Assembly (NCBI GenBank): GCA_013298265.1
Contig: JAAFHE010000107.1
Coordinates: 1 to 9,117 of the forward strand
DNA length: 9,117 nucleotides
Direction of reading: 5' to 3'
Source: Lysobacterales bacterium
GTDB taxonomy: Bacteria; Pseudomonadota; Gammaproteobacteria; Xanthomonadales; Rhodanobacteraceae
The position numbers were made by a program, and so were the translations under genes. The notes beneath the pieces were generated by a model, which saw only the letters and a list, made by a program, of their open reading frames with translations, did not search any database and had not been told where the DNA came from. This document shows positions 1 through 7,141 of the stretch, one piece after another. The first letter of the stretch is position 1, and each line of letters begins with the position of its first letter.

Positions 1-1319
1 TGGCGGCGCTGGAAGCGGAACTCGGCCAGCACGCGGCGGCCGACCAGTGGATCGCGCGCGCCTCGGCGCTGAGCCTGGAACAGCAGCAGAGGCCATCGCT
101 CGCGCTGCTGCTTGCGCAGGCGCGCACCCAGGCGGCGCAGGGCGAGGCCTCGACCGCACGGCGCAACCTGCGGACACAGCTACAGAACACCGACGGCGAT
201 GCGATTGCCGATCGCGTCGCCGCGTGGCAATTCCTGGCCGACACGACGGAGCGCGAGCGCGCCGGCGATCTCGCCCTGGCCGATCTCAAGGCCTTGCGTG
301 CGGTCGCCGCCGAGCAGGCCCAGCGCACGCAGAACGAACGCATCGCGCAATGGCAGGTGAGGCTGGACCTCGCCGGGCGCCAGCGCCAGATCGACCTGCT
401 GCGCGAACAGAACCGCGCGCAGGCGCAGCGTCTGGAAACGCAGCGGCTGCGCCAGCGCCTGATGCTCGCGTCGGGCCTGTGCGTGCTGGTGCTGGTCGCG
501 GCGGCCTTGCTGCTGCGCCTGCAGCGCCAGCGCGCGGCGGCGGCGACGCAACGCCAGGCGCTGGAACACCAGAACGCGCGCTATCGCGCGGCCGCGGCGG
601 CCTTGCGCGCGGACCGCCAGCGCCTGCAGGCGCTGGCCGACCGCAGCGATGAGGCGCTCCTGCTGTTCGACGCGCGCGGCAATGTGCTGGCGGCGAACCG
701 TGCGGCGGCGCAGTTGCTGCAGTACCGCGCGGAAAGCCTCGCCGGCCGGCCGCTGGAACAGCTGATCGGCGCCGCCGCGCGACAGGTCGCCGATGACATC
801 GCTGCGCACGAGGAAGAAGCCGGCACCCCGCTGCGCACGGGCCTGGACCTCGGCACCGTCGGCACGCATAGGCTGCAGGCACAGTGCGGCCTGCTCGACG
901 CCGCCGATGCGGAAGAACCGGTAGGCTGGCTGCGTCTCGAAGCCGACCGGCCCACCGCAGCGGAAACGGTGGCAGCGGGCAGCGGCGCCGATGCCTCCGA
1001 AACCTTCCGCCGCAACCTGGTCGAACTCATGCTGGCCACACTCGCGGCCTGGGAGCGCAGCACGCGCAGCTCCCGCGTGGAGTTCGCCGAGAAGAGCGGC
1101 ATCTGGCGCGTGCATGTCGACGACGGACGCCTGCGCATGCGCTCGATGGAACGCTATCTGAGCCTGACCAAGCTGCCGCGCCATCCGCGCTGGCGCGAAG
1201 TGTTGCGCAGCGCCTATTTCGTGCTCGCCGAATGCACGCTCGATGTCACTGAACGCACACGGCTGGAAAGCCTGGTCGACGCGATCCGCGCCGAGGTCAG
1301 TGACCAGGCACTAGGCTGA
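1..1319 (+). CDS. TPR-transmembrane-PAS signalling protein, 3' portion (5' end outside window)
   Basis: The open frame is uninterrupted from codon 3-5 to the TGA at 1317-1319, giving 438 visible residues; the start lies upstream. Visible residues 1-150 are helical and Ala/Gln/Arg-rich, like the end of a TPR array running into a coiled coil (RQRQIDLLREQNR). One membrane segment follows at about residues 153-171 (DNA 459-515), flanked by Arg/Gln-rich helices. A PAS-like domain (DEALLLFDARGNVLAANRAA) spans about residues 213-320. The last ~105 residues contain WERSTRSSRVEFAEKSGIWR and ERYLSLTKLPRHPRWREVL. From memory, similar tails occur in other gammaproteobacterial TPR/PAS proteins, but I cannot name the domain. 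No histidine-kinase, GGDEF or EAL signature is visible, so the output mechanism is unknown. By analogy with other TPR-membrane-PAS proteins, the TPR part would be periplasmic and the PAS part cytoplasmic. The protein is probably a sensor or regulator; its ligand cannot be read from the sequence. Confidence 0.85.
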   Translation, partial: AALEAELGQHAAADQWIARASALSLEQQQRPSLALLLAQARTQAAQGEASTARRNLRTQLQNTDGDAIADRVAAWQFLADTTERERAGDLALADLKALRAVAAEQAQRTQNERIAQWQVRLDLAGRQRQIDLLREQNRAQAQRLETQRLRQRLMLASGLCVLVLVAAALLLRLQRQRAAAATQRQALEHQNARYRAAAAALRADRQRLQALADRSDEALLLFDARGNVLAANRAAAQLLQYRAESLAGRPLEQLIGAAARQVADDIAAHEEEAGTPLRTGLDLGTVGTHRLQAQCGLLDAADAEEPVGWLRLEADRPTAAETVAAGSGADASETFRRNLVELMLATLAAWERSTRSSRVEFAEKSGIWRVHVDDGRLRMRSMERYLSLTKLPRHPRWREVLRSAYFVLAECTLDVTERTRLESLVDAIRAEVSDQALG

Positions 1320-1426
1320 TTTGCCGGCCGCCACATTGTCGAACGAGAGATTCCGGATGACGTTCGCCGCGACACGAGGCAACGACGCGTCACGGTGAAA
1401 GACATCGGCATCTTCGAACATCCCTA

Positions 1427-1454
1427 GGCTGGCGCACGGGAGCCGCGCCCAGCC
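1427..1454. terminator. Stem-loop between convergent genes (weak terminator candidate)
   Basis: GGCTGGCGC at 1427-1435 pairs with GCGCCCAGCC at 1445-1454, giving nine base pairs with one bulged C around a 9-nt loop. It lies 107 bp after the stop of the PAS-protein gene and 7 bp beyond the stop of the minus-strand gene ending at 1462. No T-tract follows on either strand, so intrinsic termination is uncertain. The position between convergent genes is the main support. Confidence 0.35.
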
Positions 1455-1461
1455 CCGGACG

Positions 1462-1902
1462 TCACTGACCCGATGCGTGGCCTGGCGGCGGCGTCGCGCG
1501 CTGAACGTCGCAGCGCACGCATTTGCCGCGCAACCCCATCTCGATCCGGAACGCGTGATGGTGGTTGTCGTTGCGGAACTCACCCGGTTCCTCGATCAGC
1601 GGGATCACGTCGCCGTAATCGCCGGCCACGGACCGGTAGCTCGCAGGCTCGTACTCGTCGCAAAGCGCCTGCACGGCACCGAGCGACCTGGTGTAGTCGT
1701 CGAACTCGCCGCAGGTGCGCACGACGCCGCAGAACTCGACGACCCGTTCGCGCAGCGCGTTGCCGTCGTAGTTGATGTCGCCGACCTCGACAGGCGTGCC
1801 GCCGGCACACCAGTTGGCGCGCGGCAGGGGATCGTGGGCGGTGGCGACCAGCGGCAGCAGCAGCAACAACAAAGTGACCAGGGCTATCGCGCGACAGGAC
1901 AT
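1462..1902 (-). CDS. Small secreted Cys-rich protein of unknown function
   Basis: This gene encodes 146 residues. The start is set by a GGGAG ribosome-binding site (plus-strand 1909-1913) six bases before the ATG. Residues 1-22 form a typical signal peptide: a short polar start, a Leu-rich core, and cleavage likely after VATA. There is no lipobox, so a soluble periplasmic or secreted protein is expected. The mature part has six cysteines (32, 58, 64, 81, 128, 131), an even number that suits disulfides. It also has a His cluster (NDNHHH, 111-116) followed by a CVRC motif (128-131), which could bind a metal or form a redox pair. I do not recognise the family. The gene is convergent with the PAS-protein gene and divergent from the other small exported protein at 2151; whether those two are related in function is unknown. 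Confidence 0.75.
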   Translation of the reverse strand: MSCRAIALVTLLLLLLPLVATAHDPLPRANWCAGGTPVEVGDINYDGNALRERVVEFCGVVRTCGEFDDYTRSLGAVQALCDEYEPASYRSVAGDYGDVIPLIEEPGEFRNDNHHHAFRIEMGLRGKCVRCDVQRATPPPGHASGQ

Positions 1903-1908
1903 GGGTTA

Positions 1909-1913
1909 CTCCC
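1909..1913 (-). promoter_or_regulatory. Ribosome-binding site of the Cys-rich secreted protein
   Basis: Read on the minus strand this is GGGAG, six bases before the ATG at 1902. It sits directly before a protein start that gives a clean signal peptide, which supports this start. Confidence 0.6.
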
Positions 1914-2113
1914 GGAATGTGCCCGCATCGTCCCTGCGCAGTGGTGCCGCGACAAGCCGCGTAGCGGGAAAAAAGCGGGAAAGAATCGCGCCAGCGGCGC
2001 CTGCGCGGCGCTCCGCGAAACTCGCACGAGACCTTGTGATTCAGCGACTTGCCCAGGATTTGCCCGGTTTTTCGGTAGTGTTTGGCGCGGCGACTGCCTA
2101 GCGTGATCCGGCA

Positions 2114-2130
2114 CCGGCCAGCCCGGCCGG
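2114..2130 (+). other. GC hairpin in the 5' leader of the gene at 2151
   Basis: CCGGCC at 2114-2119 and GGCCGG at 2125-2130 are perfectly complementary around the 5-nt loop AGCCC. The hairpin ends nine bases before the ribosome-binding site. It could affect translation, but six-base GC stems arise often by chance in this DNA. Confidence 0.25.
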
Positions 2131-2139
2131 ATTCGTCAC

Positions 2140-2144
2140 AGAGG
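2140..2144 (+). promoter_or_regulatory. Ribosome-binding site deciding the start at 2151
   Basis: AGAGG lies six bases before the ATG at 2151. The same frame is open further upstream, from a TTG at 2082, but that longer version would put 23 Arg/Pro-rich residues ahead of a perfect signal peptide. The downstream ATG is therefore preferred. Confidence 0.6.
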
Positions 2145-2150
2145 CAACCC

Positions 2151-2621
2151 ATGATCCGATCCTCGATTCTCGCGCTGAGCCTTTGCCTGGCCGTCGCCGT
2201 GTCCGGCACGGCGGGCGCAGTAGGGCTGAACTACGTCGACACGGGCCAGTTCGTCCCCCCGGAGGCACTGCAGTACGCCGGCGTGATCGCGCATGGCGGG
2301 GTGCAGACACATACCTTCCTCGCACCGACCTATTTCGAATGCCAGCAGTTGCTGCAGGCAAGCATCAACAAGCACACCGAAACAACGCCGCACAACGTGA
2401 CGTTCTACTTCGGCGTGGGCCATCCGGCGACCTACACCGCCGAGCCCTGCCGCCTGCGCGGCGCGTTCCAGATGTACGCACCGACCGAGACCGACGACGA
2501 TTCCGTCACCGTCACGGTCACCATTCCGGCGCGCTACTCCCGCGAGCTGGGCGAGCTGCGCGAGCGCTATCGCTACGACCAGTACCTGGCGGACTACCAG
2601 AAGCTGTTCCCGGCGAACTGA
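2151..2621 (+). CDS. Small exported protein of unknown function
   Basis: The product is 156 residues from the ATG at 2151, preceded by AGAGG. Residues 1-23 are a signal peptide (MIRSS start, hydrophobic core, cleavage likely after GTAGA), so the protein should be periplasmic or secreted. The mature part has two cysteines (64 and 100), a likely disulfide pair, then a Thr/Val-rich strand-like stretch (DDDSVTVTVTIPARYS). It ends in a charged, Tyr-rich helix (RERYRYDQYLADYQKLF). No catalytic motif or known domain is evident and I do not recognise the family. The gene stands alone: the upstream neighbour is divergent, and a strong hairpin at 2631-2680 follows ten bases after the stop, so it is probably transcribed by itself. 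Confidence 0.75.
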   Translation: MIRSSILALSLCLAVAVSGTAGAVGLNYVDTGQFVPPEALQYAGVIAHGGVQTHTFLAPTYFECQQLLQASINKHTETTPHNVTFYFGVGHPATYTAEPCRLRGAFQMYAPTETDDDSVTVTVTIPARYSRELGELRERYRYDQYLADYQKLFPAN

Positions 2622-2630
2622 ACCGCCATG

Positions 2631-2680
2631 TGCTGCCCCGCCCAGCCCGGCACTGCGCTACCGGTCTGGGCGGGGCAGCA
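2631..2680. terminator. Perfect 15-bp hairpin between convergent genes
   Basis: TGCTGCCCCGCCCAG at 2631-2645 is exactly complementary to CTGGGCGGGGCAGCA at 2666-2680. Inside it, after one mismatch, CCGG at 2647-2650 can pair with CCGG at 2661-2664, leaving a 10-nt loop. It starts ten bases after the stop of the gene ending at 2621 and lies 26 bases beyond the stop of the minus-strand M50 gene. It can therefore serve both strands as a transcription end or an mRNA-stabilising stem. There is no T-tract, so it is not a textbook intrinsic terminator; a dispersed palindromic repeat unit is the alternative. Confidence 0.65.
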
Positions 2681-2706
2681 GACAACCTGCCCAGGCCGCT
2701 CGTTGC

Positions 2707-5433
2707 CTACGCACCCGCCTGCTGAGCCACCGCGCGCGTCTGCGCGACATGGAAGCGCAGCAGGTCGACAAAGGCCGGCCAGTCGCGGCCCTGCACGAGA
2801 TCGAGGTAGCGCTGCTCCGGCGGATTGCGTGGACACCACAGTAGGCTGGCGGTGCGTAGCTGCGTGTCGTAATAACCCGCGATCACGACGCAGGCATCGA
2901 CGGCGTCCGCCGCGGCGCCGGCGCGCAGCGCCGTGTGACGCGCGCGCAACGCGTCCGCGATATCCGGCTTCAGCGCCGTGACCGTCTGCCAGTGATCGAG
3001 CGGCAGCATCTGCAGCACCGGTATGCCGTCATGCTGGCGGTAAACGTCGGCGAGGTCCTGCGGCATCGGCGCGCCGAAGCGCGTCGCCACGGCCGAGATC
3101 TGAGCCTCGTCTGCCGCACCGTTCCACGTCGTGCCGCGGTTGACCACGCGCATCCACCAGGGCGGCCGCTCGATTTCTCCGAGCAGTTGCGGCGTAGTCC
3201 AATCGGCCAGCGCGGCCAGTTCGCGCTCCTGCGCCCCTTCGGTGCGGCGTAGCCGTTCGGTCATCAGCTGAAACCCCGACCAGCGTTCGCGCAGCCACGA
3301 CGGCAGGTCCGCATTGACCTGACTGTCGCCTTCACTGTCTAGCCAGTAGAAACGCAGGCCCGCATGCAGCGGCGGTTCGGCCGTGTCGTACAGCGCGACC
3401 GTCGCGAGGTCGCTGTCGTGGCCGAGCAGCAGGAACGCGCGCAGTTGCGATGGCGTCAGCGTGAGGTACTCCGGTTTAGTGCCGGCGCGCAGGAAAGCAA
3501 TCGTGCCCTCGTACGCGTAACTGTCGAGATCGAGGCCCGCGGCCTCGGCCGCCGGCTGTACTCGAGCGAGCGGATACAGGCCCAGCGGCGCGGCGCCGTC
3601 GGTCGCGCGGTAGAACGCCGCGAGATCCGCCGGCAGCGGCCGGCCAAGTCGTTCTTGCGTCGCTGTAAGCGCCATCTCGTCGGCAGCCGCGGCCAGCGGC
3701 TCGGGGCTCTCCTGCTGGGCCGCGAGCTGCTGCACCAGTTCCCGCGTGTCCAGGGCGGCGGCCTGCGCGTTGAGGCGCGCAAGATCGCGCTCGTAGCGAT
3801 CGACCATCGCGCCCGCGTCGGCCTCCAGCGTCACGCCCGAGCGCCACACGCTCAGCGACACCACCGCCGCAGCGATCGGACCGGCGAGCAGCACCAGGTA
3901 AGTGCCGCCGACGAGTACACGCTGCAGCAAACGCATGGGTTTCACATCGAAGCCGCGCAGCGCTTCGGCGCCGAGCGCCAGACGCACGGCCGCGTGCGGC
4001 GTCGTTCCGGCGACGCGGTCGAAGATCTCGAAAACGCGGCGCTGGCGGGCACCGGCCGGCCGTGACCTGTCCATTTCCGGATCATTGCGCAAGGCCCGCA
4101 GCACGCCGCCAAGCTGCCAGCGGTTGCGCACGCCCGGTAGCTGCAGCAATGCAATGAACGCAAGCAGCGTGAAGCCAAGCCAGAACGCGAGCGCCGCGCC
4201 GACCAGGCTTGCAGTCGCGATGAACACCGCGCTCAGGCGCGCCGAACCGACCGGCAGCAGTTCCTGCACGACATGCGCGCCGTCCAGCGGCGGCACCGGC
4301 AGCACGTTGAGGTAGTTGACGAACAGGAAGACCAGCGCCGCCTCGTAGGCCAGGCCGCCGATCGCGCCGTTCATGAGCACGTAGATCGCGAGCGCCCAGC
4401 CGATGACGATGCCGGGCAGCGGTCCCATGAGACTCATCCACGCGCGCCGCGCCGCGTCCGGCGTGGCTTCATGGCCGATGGTCACGCCGCCGACCAGCGG
4501 CAGCGCGAGCATCTGCACGTTGCGATAGCCCGACAGGCGCATCGCGAGGTAGTGGCCGAATTCGTGGATCGCCACGACGACGAACAGGACCGCGGCCAGA
4601 CGCAGTCCCCAGAACCAGCCGCCAAGCAGCAGGAACAGCGCGACGCTGAAGGCGAACAGCCCCGCCTGCACGCGCCGTGGCACCGGGCGCTGGGTCTGGC
4701 GCAGGGCGACCTGGGCCAGCCAGGCCAGCCGCGCCGGCGGCACCGGCTGCGTATTCGCCGGCGGCTTGGGCTGGCGCCATAGCGCCGTATACATCTGCCA
4801 GGCGAAGCCCGGCCGCGGACGCAGCAGTCCCTTGCTGTCGCGGTAGACCTTGCCGCGCTGCTGCAGCGAGGCCAGGCACTGCTCATGCAGACCGGCCACC
4901 TGCCAGTCCAGCGACCCGTCATCGGTGCCGGCCAGGTCAGTTGCGCCCTGGCGCGCACACCAGTCCTTGTGCAATTGCCACTGTGCGGCGAAATCTGCGC
5001 CGCCGATGGTCTGCGCGAGCACCTGCTCGTTCGCGCTGATCTGCGCGTAGCAGTCGAAGGCTTCGCTGATGCAATGGCGGCCATCGGCAAGACGGCGCAT
5101 GAATACGCTGAGCAGGCGATTGGCCAAATGCGACGCCGGCGGCGCGTATAGCCAGAGTGCGTCACCCTGCTCGCGCTGGCGCCAGACCGCGACGGGCTGG
5201 GCCAGCGTGCCGCCGTCGGGGCTGTCGATCAGGTACCAGACCGGCCCCTCGAAACCCAGCGCGGTCAGTTCCATTGCGGCCTGCACATGCAGGTCGGCGA
5301 CGGCTTCCGGAATGCGCGGCTGAGCGATGCGCCGCGCCCGCAGCGGCCCGAACACGAAGGACAAAAGGGCGCGCACACGCTGCAGTTGCAGCAGAAGGAA
5401 AACAGCCAGCACCAGGGCGGCGATATCGAACAT
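2707..5433 (-). CDS. Membrane-embedded M50 (site-2-protease-like) metallopeptidase fused to two SUKH domains
   Basis: The gene encodes 908 residues. An N-terminal membrane segment lies at about 4-22, followed by an uncharacterised region to about 245. The M50 core has hydrophobic segments around 258-296, 333-355, 363-380 and 397-431. It carries the zinc motif HEFGH (H290, E291, H294) and the second-metal motif NVLPVPPLDG (376-385, D384), so the key active-site residues are intact. A further membrane segment lies at about 503-530, then an Ala/Glu-rich helix at 541-590. Two SUKH-like (SMI1/KNR4) domains follow at about 585-720 and 773-895. Each has the hallmark pattern: ERLGRPLPADLAAFYRATDG in the first, and TRFGAPMPQDLADVYRQHDG in the second. 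M50 enzymes cut membrane or near-membrane substrates, while SUKH domains are protein-binding modules best known from immunity proteins against secreted toxins. A protease whose target is chosen by SUKH domains is my inference. The ATG at 5433 has no clear ribosome-binding site. The gene is divergent from the O-acetylation pair. Confidence 0.88.
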   Translation of the reverse strand: MFDIAALVLAVFLLLQLQRVRALLSFVFGPLRARRIAQPRIPEAVADLHVQAAMELTALGFEGPVWYLIDSPDGGTLAQPVAVWRQREQGDALWLYAPPASHLANRLLSVFMRRLADGRHCISEAFDCYAQISANEQVLAQTIGGADFAAQWQLHKDWCARQGATDLAGTDDGSLDWQVAGLHEQCLASLQQRGKVYRDSKGLLRPRPGFAWQMYTALWRQPKPPANTQPVPPARLAWLAQVALRQTQRPVPRRVQAGLFAFSVALFLLLGGWFWGLRLAAVLFVVVAIHEFGHYLAMRLSGYRNVQMLALPLVGGVTIGHEATPDAARRAWMSLMGPLPGIVIGWALAIYVLMNGAIGGLAYEAALVFLFVNYLNVLPVPPLDGAHVVQELLPVGSARLSAVFIATASLVGAALAFWLGFTLLAFIALLQLPGVRNRWQLGGVLRALRNDPEMDRSRPAGARQRRVFEIFDRVAGTTPHAAVRLALGAEALRGFDVKPMRLLQRVLVGGTYLVLLAGPIAAAVVSLSVWRSGVTLEADAGAMVDRYERDLARLNAQAAALDTRELVQQLAAQQESPEPLAAAADEMALTATQERLGRPLPADLAAFYRATDGAAPLGLYPLARVQPAAEAAGLDLDSYAYEGTIAFLRAGTKPEYLTLTPSQLRAFLLLGHDSDLATVALYDTAEPPLHAGLRFYWLDSEGDSQVNADLPSWLRERWSGFQLMTERLRRTEGAQERELAALADWTTPQLLGEIERPPWWMRVVNRGTTWNGAADEAQISAVATRFGAPMPQDLADVYRQHDGIPVLQMLPLDHWQTVTALKPDIADALRARHTALRAGAAADAVDACVVIAGYYDTQLRTASLLWCPRNPPEQRYLDLVQGRDWPAFVDLLRFHVAQTRAVAQQAGA

Positions 5434-5633
5434 GAGGGGGCTACAGCGGCGAGAGAACGCCTATTGTCACGTCGCGACCGCCATCGTGCACGTTCGTGGC
5501 CCGACGACGTCGCGCCCGCAGGTCACGGCCTGCCGCCGCAGGGCAGTACCCGCATTCCACGCGTGTGGCCGCAGCGGCGCCGTGAAACAATCCGGCGATT
5601 GCCGCGGCCCCGCCCAGCCGACACGACGATCCC
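5434..5633. other. Divergent intergenic region between M50-SUKH gene and O-acetylation cassette
   Basis: These 200 bases must hold the promoters for both flanking genes. I found no convincing paired -35/-10 elements on either strand, no strong hairpin, and no clear Shine-Dalgarno before either ATG. Either expression relies on weak or non-canonical signals or the elements are degenerate. Confidence 0.4.
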
Positions 5634-7133
5634 ATGGTTTTCTCCAGCGTCGATTTCCTGTTCCTGTTCCTGCCGCTGTTCCTGCTCGCGCAGAACCTGC
5701 TGCCCTGGCGCAACCTGACCTTCGTGCTGTTCTCGCTGCTGTTCTACTTCGTCGGCGAAGGCTGGTACACGGGCGTCATCGTCGTCTCGACGCTCGCCAA
5801 CTACGGCTTCGGGCTTGCCATCGGCACCGCGCAGGAAACCGGCCGCCGGCGCCTGCTGCTGGCCGCCGGCGTCGCGTTCAATCTCGGCCTGCTCGTGGTG
5901 TTCAAGTACACCGGCTTTCTTGCCCAGAGCCTGTTAGGCGTCGGTGCGGATTCGTGGCTGCTGCGCATCCACCTGCCACTGGGCATTTCCTTCTTCACCT
6001 TCCACGCGATCTCGTACCTCGTCGACATCCACCGCCGCGACGCGAAAGCCGAGCGCTCCCTGGTCAACCTGTCGCTGTACATGCTGATGTTCCCGCAGCT
6101 GATCGCCGGGCCGATCCTGCGCTTCCATACCGTCGCGCGGCAGCTACGCCGGCGCGTGGTGGATGCCCGGCACCTGTACTACGGCGTCGTGCTGTTCTGT
6201 TTCGGGCTGGCCCAGAAGGTGCTGCTCGCCGATACGCTGGCCGCTGTGGCTGACCCGCTGTTCGCGCGCAGCGAAACGCTGTCGGCGCAGACCGCCTGGC
6301 TCGCCACGCTGTGCTACACACTGCAGATCTACTTCGACTTCGGCGGCTATTCCAACATGGCCCTGGGCCTGGGCTGGATCTGCGGTTTCCATTTTCCGCG
6401 CAATTTCAATTATCCCTATGTGGCGCGCTCGCTCACGGAATTCTGGCGCCGCTGGCACATGAGCCTGTCGCGCTGGTTCCGCGACTATCTCTACCTGCCG
6501 CTCGGCGGCAACCGCGAAGGTGCAGCGAAGACCTATCGGAATCTGCTGATCGTGTTCCTGCTGTGCGGGCTGTGGCACGGCGCCGCCTGGACCTTCGTGC
6601 TCTGGGGCGCCTGGCACGGTCTGCTGCTCGTGGCCGAACGCCTGGGCCTGGGACGCGTACTTGCGCGCCTGCCGCGCCTTGTCCAGCACGGCTACGCGCT
6701 GCTCGCGGTGATGCTGGGCTGGGTACTGTTCCGCTCGGCCGATCTGAGCGAAGCCGGACGCATGCTCGCGCGGCTGTTCGGCGCCGGCAACGTGACGGAC
6801 ATGGCCGCCTGGGATGTCCTGACCGGCGAACAGGCGTTCGTGCTCGGCGCCGCGGCGCTGCTCGCGCTGCCGCTGCTGCCTGCGCTGCTGAGCCGCTGGG
6901 TCGCCATGCCGCTGATGGCCGGCGAATGGCTGCGCACAGGCACCCGCGCTACGTCGGAGCAAACCGACGATGCGTCGTTTGAAAACCGCGCCGCCACGCG
7001 CCGCGCCTGGGCGCAGCCGCTGCCGCGGCATCGCTATGCGCTGGGCCTCCTGCTCGCGTTCGCGCTGTTCCTGCTGTCCTTGCTGAAAATCATGACCGGC
7101 GCGTACAGCCCGTTCATCTACTTCCGCTTCTGA
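5634..7133 (+). CDS. MBOAT-family polysaccharide O-acetyltransferase, AlgI-like
   Basis: The product is 499 residues, about the normal length for the family, with many hydrophobic segments. The start MVFSSVDFLFLFLPLF is the classic AlgI-type N-terminus and fixes the ATG at 5634 despite the lack of a clear ribosome-binding site. MBOAT signatures are intact: FDFGGYSNMALG (235-246), NFNYPYVARSLTEFWRRWHM (257-276), then DYLYLPLGGNR, and GLWHGAAW (312-319) with the presumed catalytic His315. A polar loop near 432-463 precedes a last membrane segment at about 468-487. AlgI-type proteins move acetyl groups across the inner membrane to a periplasmic transferase that modifies an exopolysaccharide; homologues serve alginate, cellulose, peptidoglycan and other polymers. 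The stop is eight bases before the AlgJ/AlgX-like partner. No alginate or other backbone genes are in view, so the specific name algI is not assigned and the substrate is unknown. Confidence 0.93.
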   Translation: MVFSSVDFLFLFLPLFLLAQNLLPWRNLTFVLFSLLFYFVGEGWYTGVIVVSTLANYGFGLAIGTAQETGRRRLLLAAGVAFNLGLLVVFKYTGFLAQSLLGVGADSWLLRIHLPLGISFFTFHAISYLVDIHRRDAKAERSLVNLSLYMLMFPQLIAGPILRFHTVARQLRRRVVDARHLYYGVVLFCFGLAQKVLLADTLAAVADPLFARSETLSAQTAWLATLCYTLQIYFDFGGYSNMALGLGWICGFHFPRNFNYPYVARSLTEFWRRWHMSLSRWFRDYLYLPLGGNREGAAKTYRNLLIVFLLCGLWHGAAWTFVLWGAWHGLLLVAERLGLGRVLARLPRLVQHGYALLAVMLGWVLFRSADLSEAGRMLARLFGAGNVTDMAAWDVLTGEQAFVLGAAALLALPLLPALLSRWVAMPLMAGEWLRTGTRATSEQTDDASFENRAATRRAWAQPLPRHRYALGLLLAFALFLLSLLKIMTGAYSPFIYFRF

Positions 7134-7135
7134 GG
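7132..7135 (+). promoter_or_regulatory. Ribosome-binding site overlapping the upstream stop codon
   Basis: GAGG overlaps the TGA (7131-7133) of the MBOAT gene and lies six bases before the ATG at 7142. Ribosomes ending the first gene can re-initiate here, so the two proteins are probably translationally coupled and made in proportion. Confidence 0.65.
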
Positions 7136-7141
7136 CCGGCC

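Noticed and set aside
180..1184. Minus-strand open frame of 334 codons opposite the PAS-protein gene
   Set aside because: Ala/Arg/Gln-rich mirror of a strong coding frame in high-GC DNA, with no domain and no ribosome-binding site. The plus-strand frame carries recognisable membrane and PAS features.
1311..1583. BspA-like (DUF285) repeat resemblance in the minus-strand tail
   Set aside because: MFEDADVFHRD vaguely recalls the MF-x-x-A-x-x-F-N-x-D repeat, but there is only one unit, the following Trp and Asn positions fail, and there is no gene start.
2049..2081. Promoter for the gene at 2151 from TTGCCC boxes and TAGTGT
   Set aside because: The two TTGCCC copies give spacers of 21 and 11 bases to TAGTGT, neither acceptable for a sigma-70 promoter.
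5327..6253. Plus-strand open frame of 308 codons spanning the divergent region and the MBOAT start
   Set aside because: Arg/Pro-rich shadow that covers the ends of two well-supported genes; no domain is visible.
6144..7031. Minus-strand open frame of 295 codons opposite the MBOAT gene
   Set aside because: Composition is a His/Arg/Gln/Ala-rich shadow. The plus strand has all MBOAT motifs.
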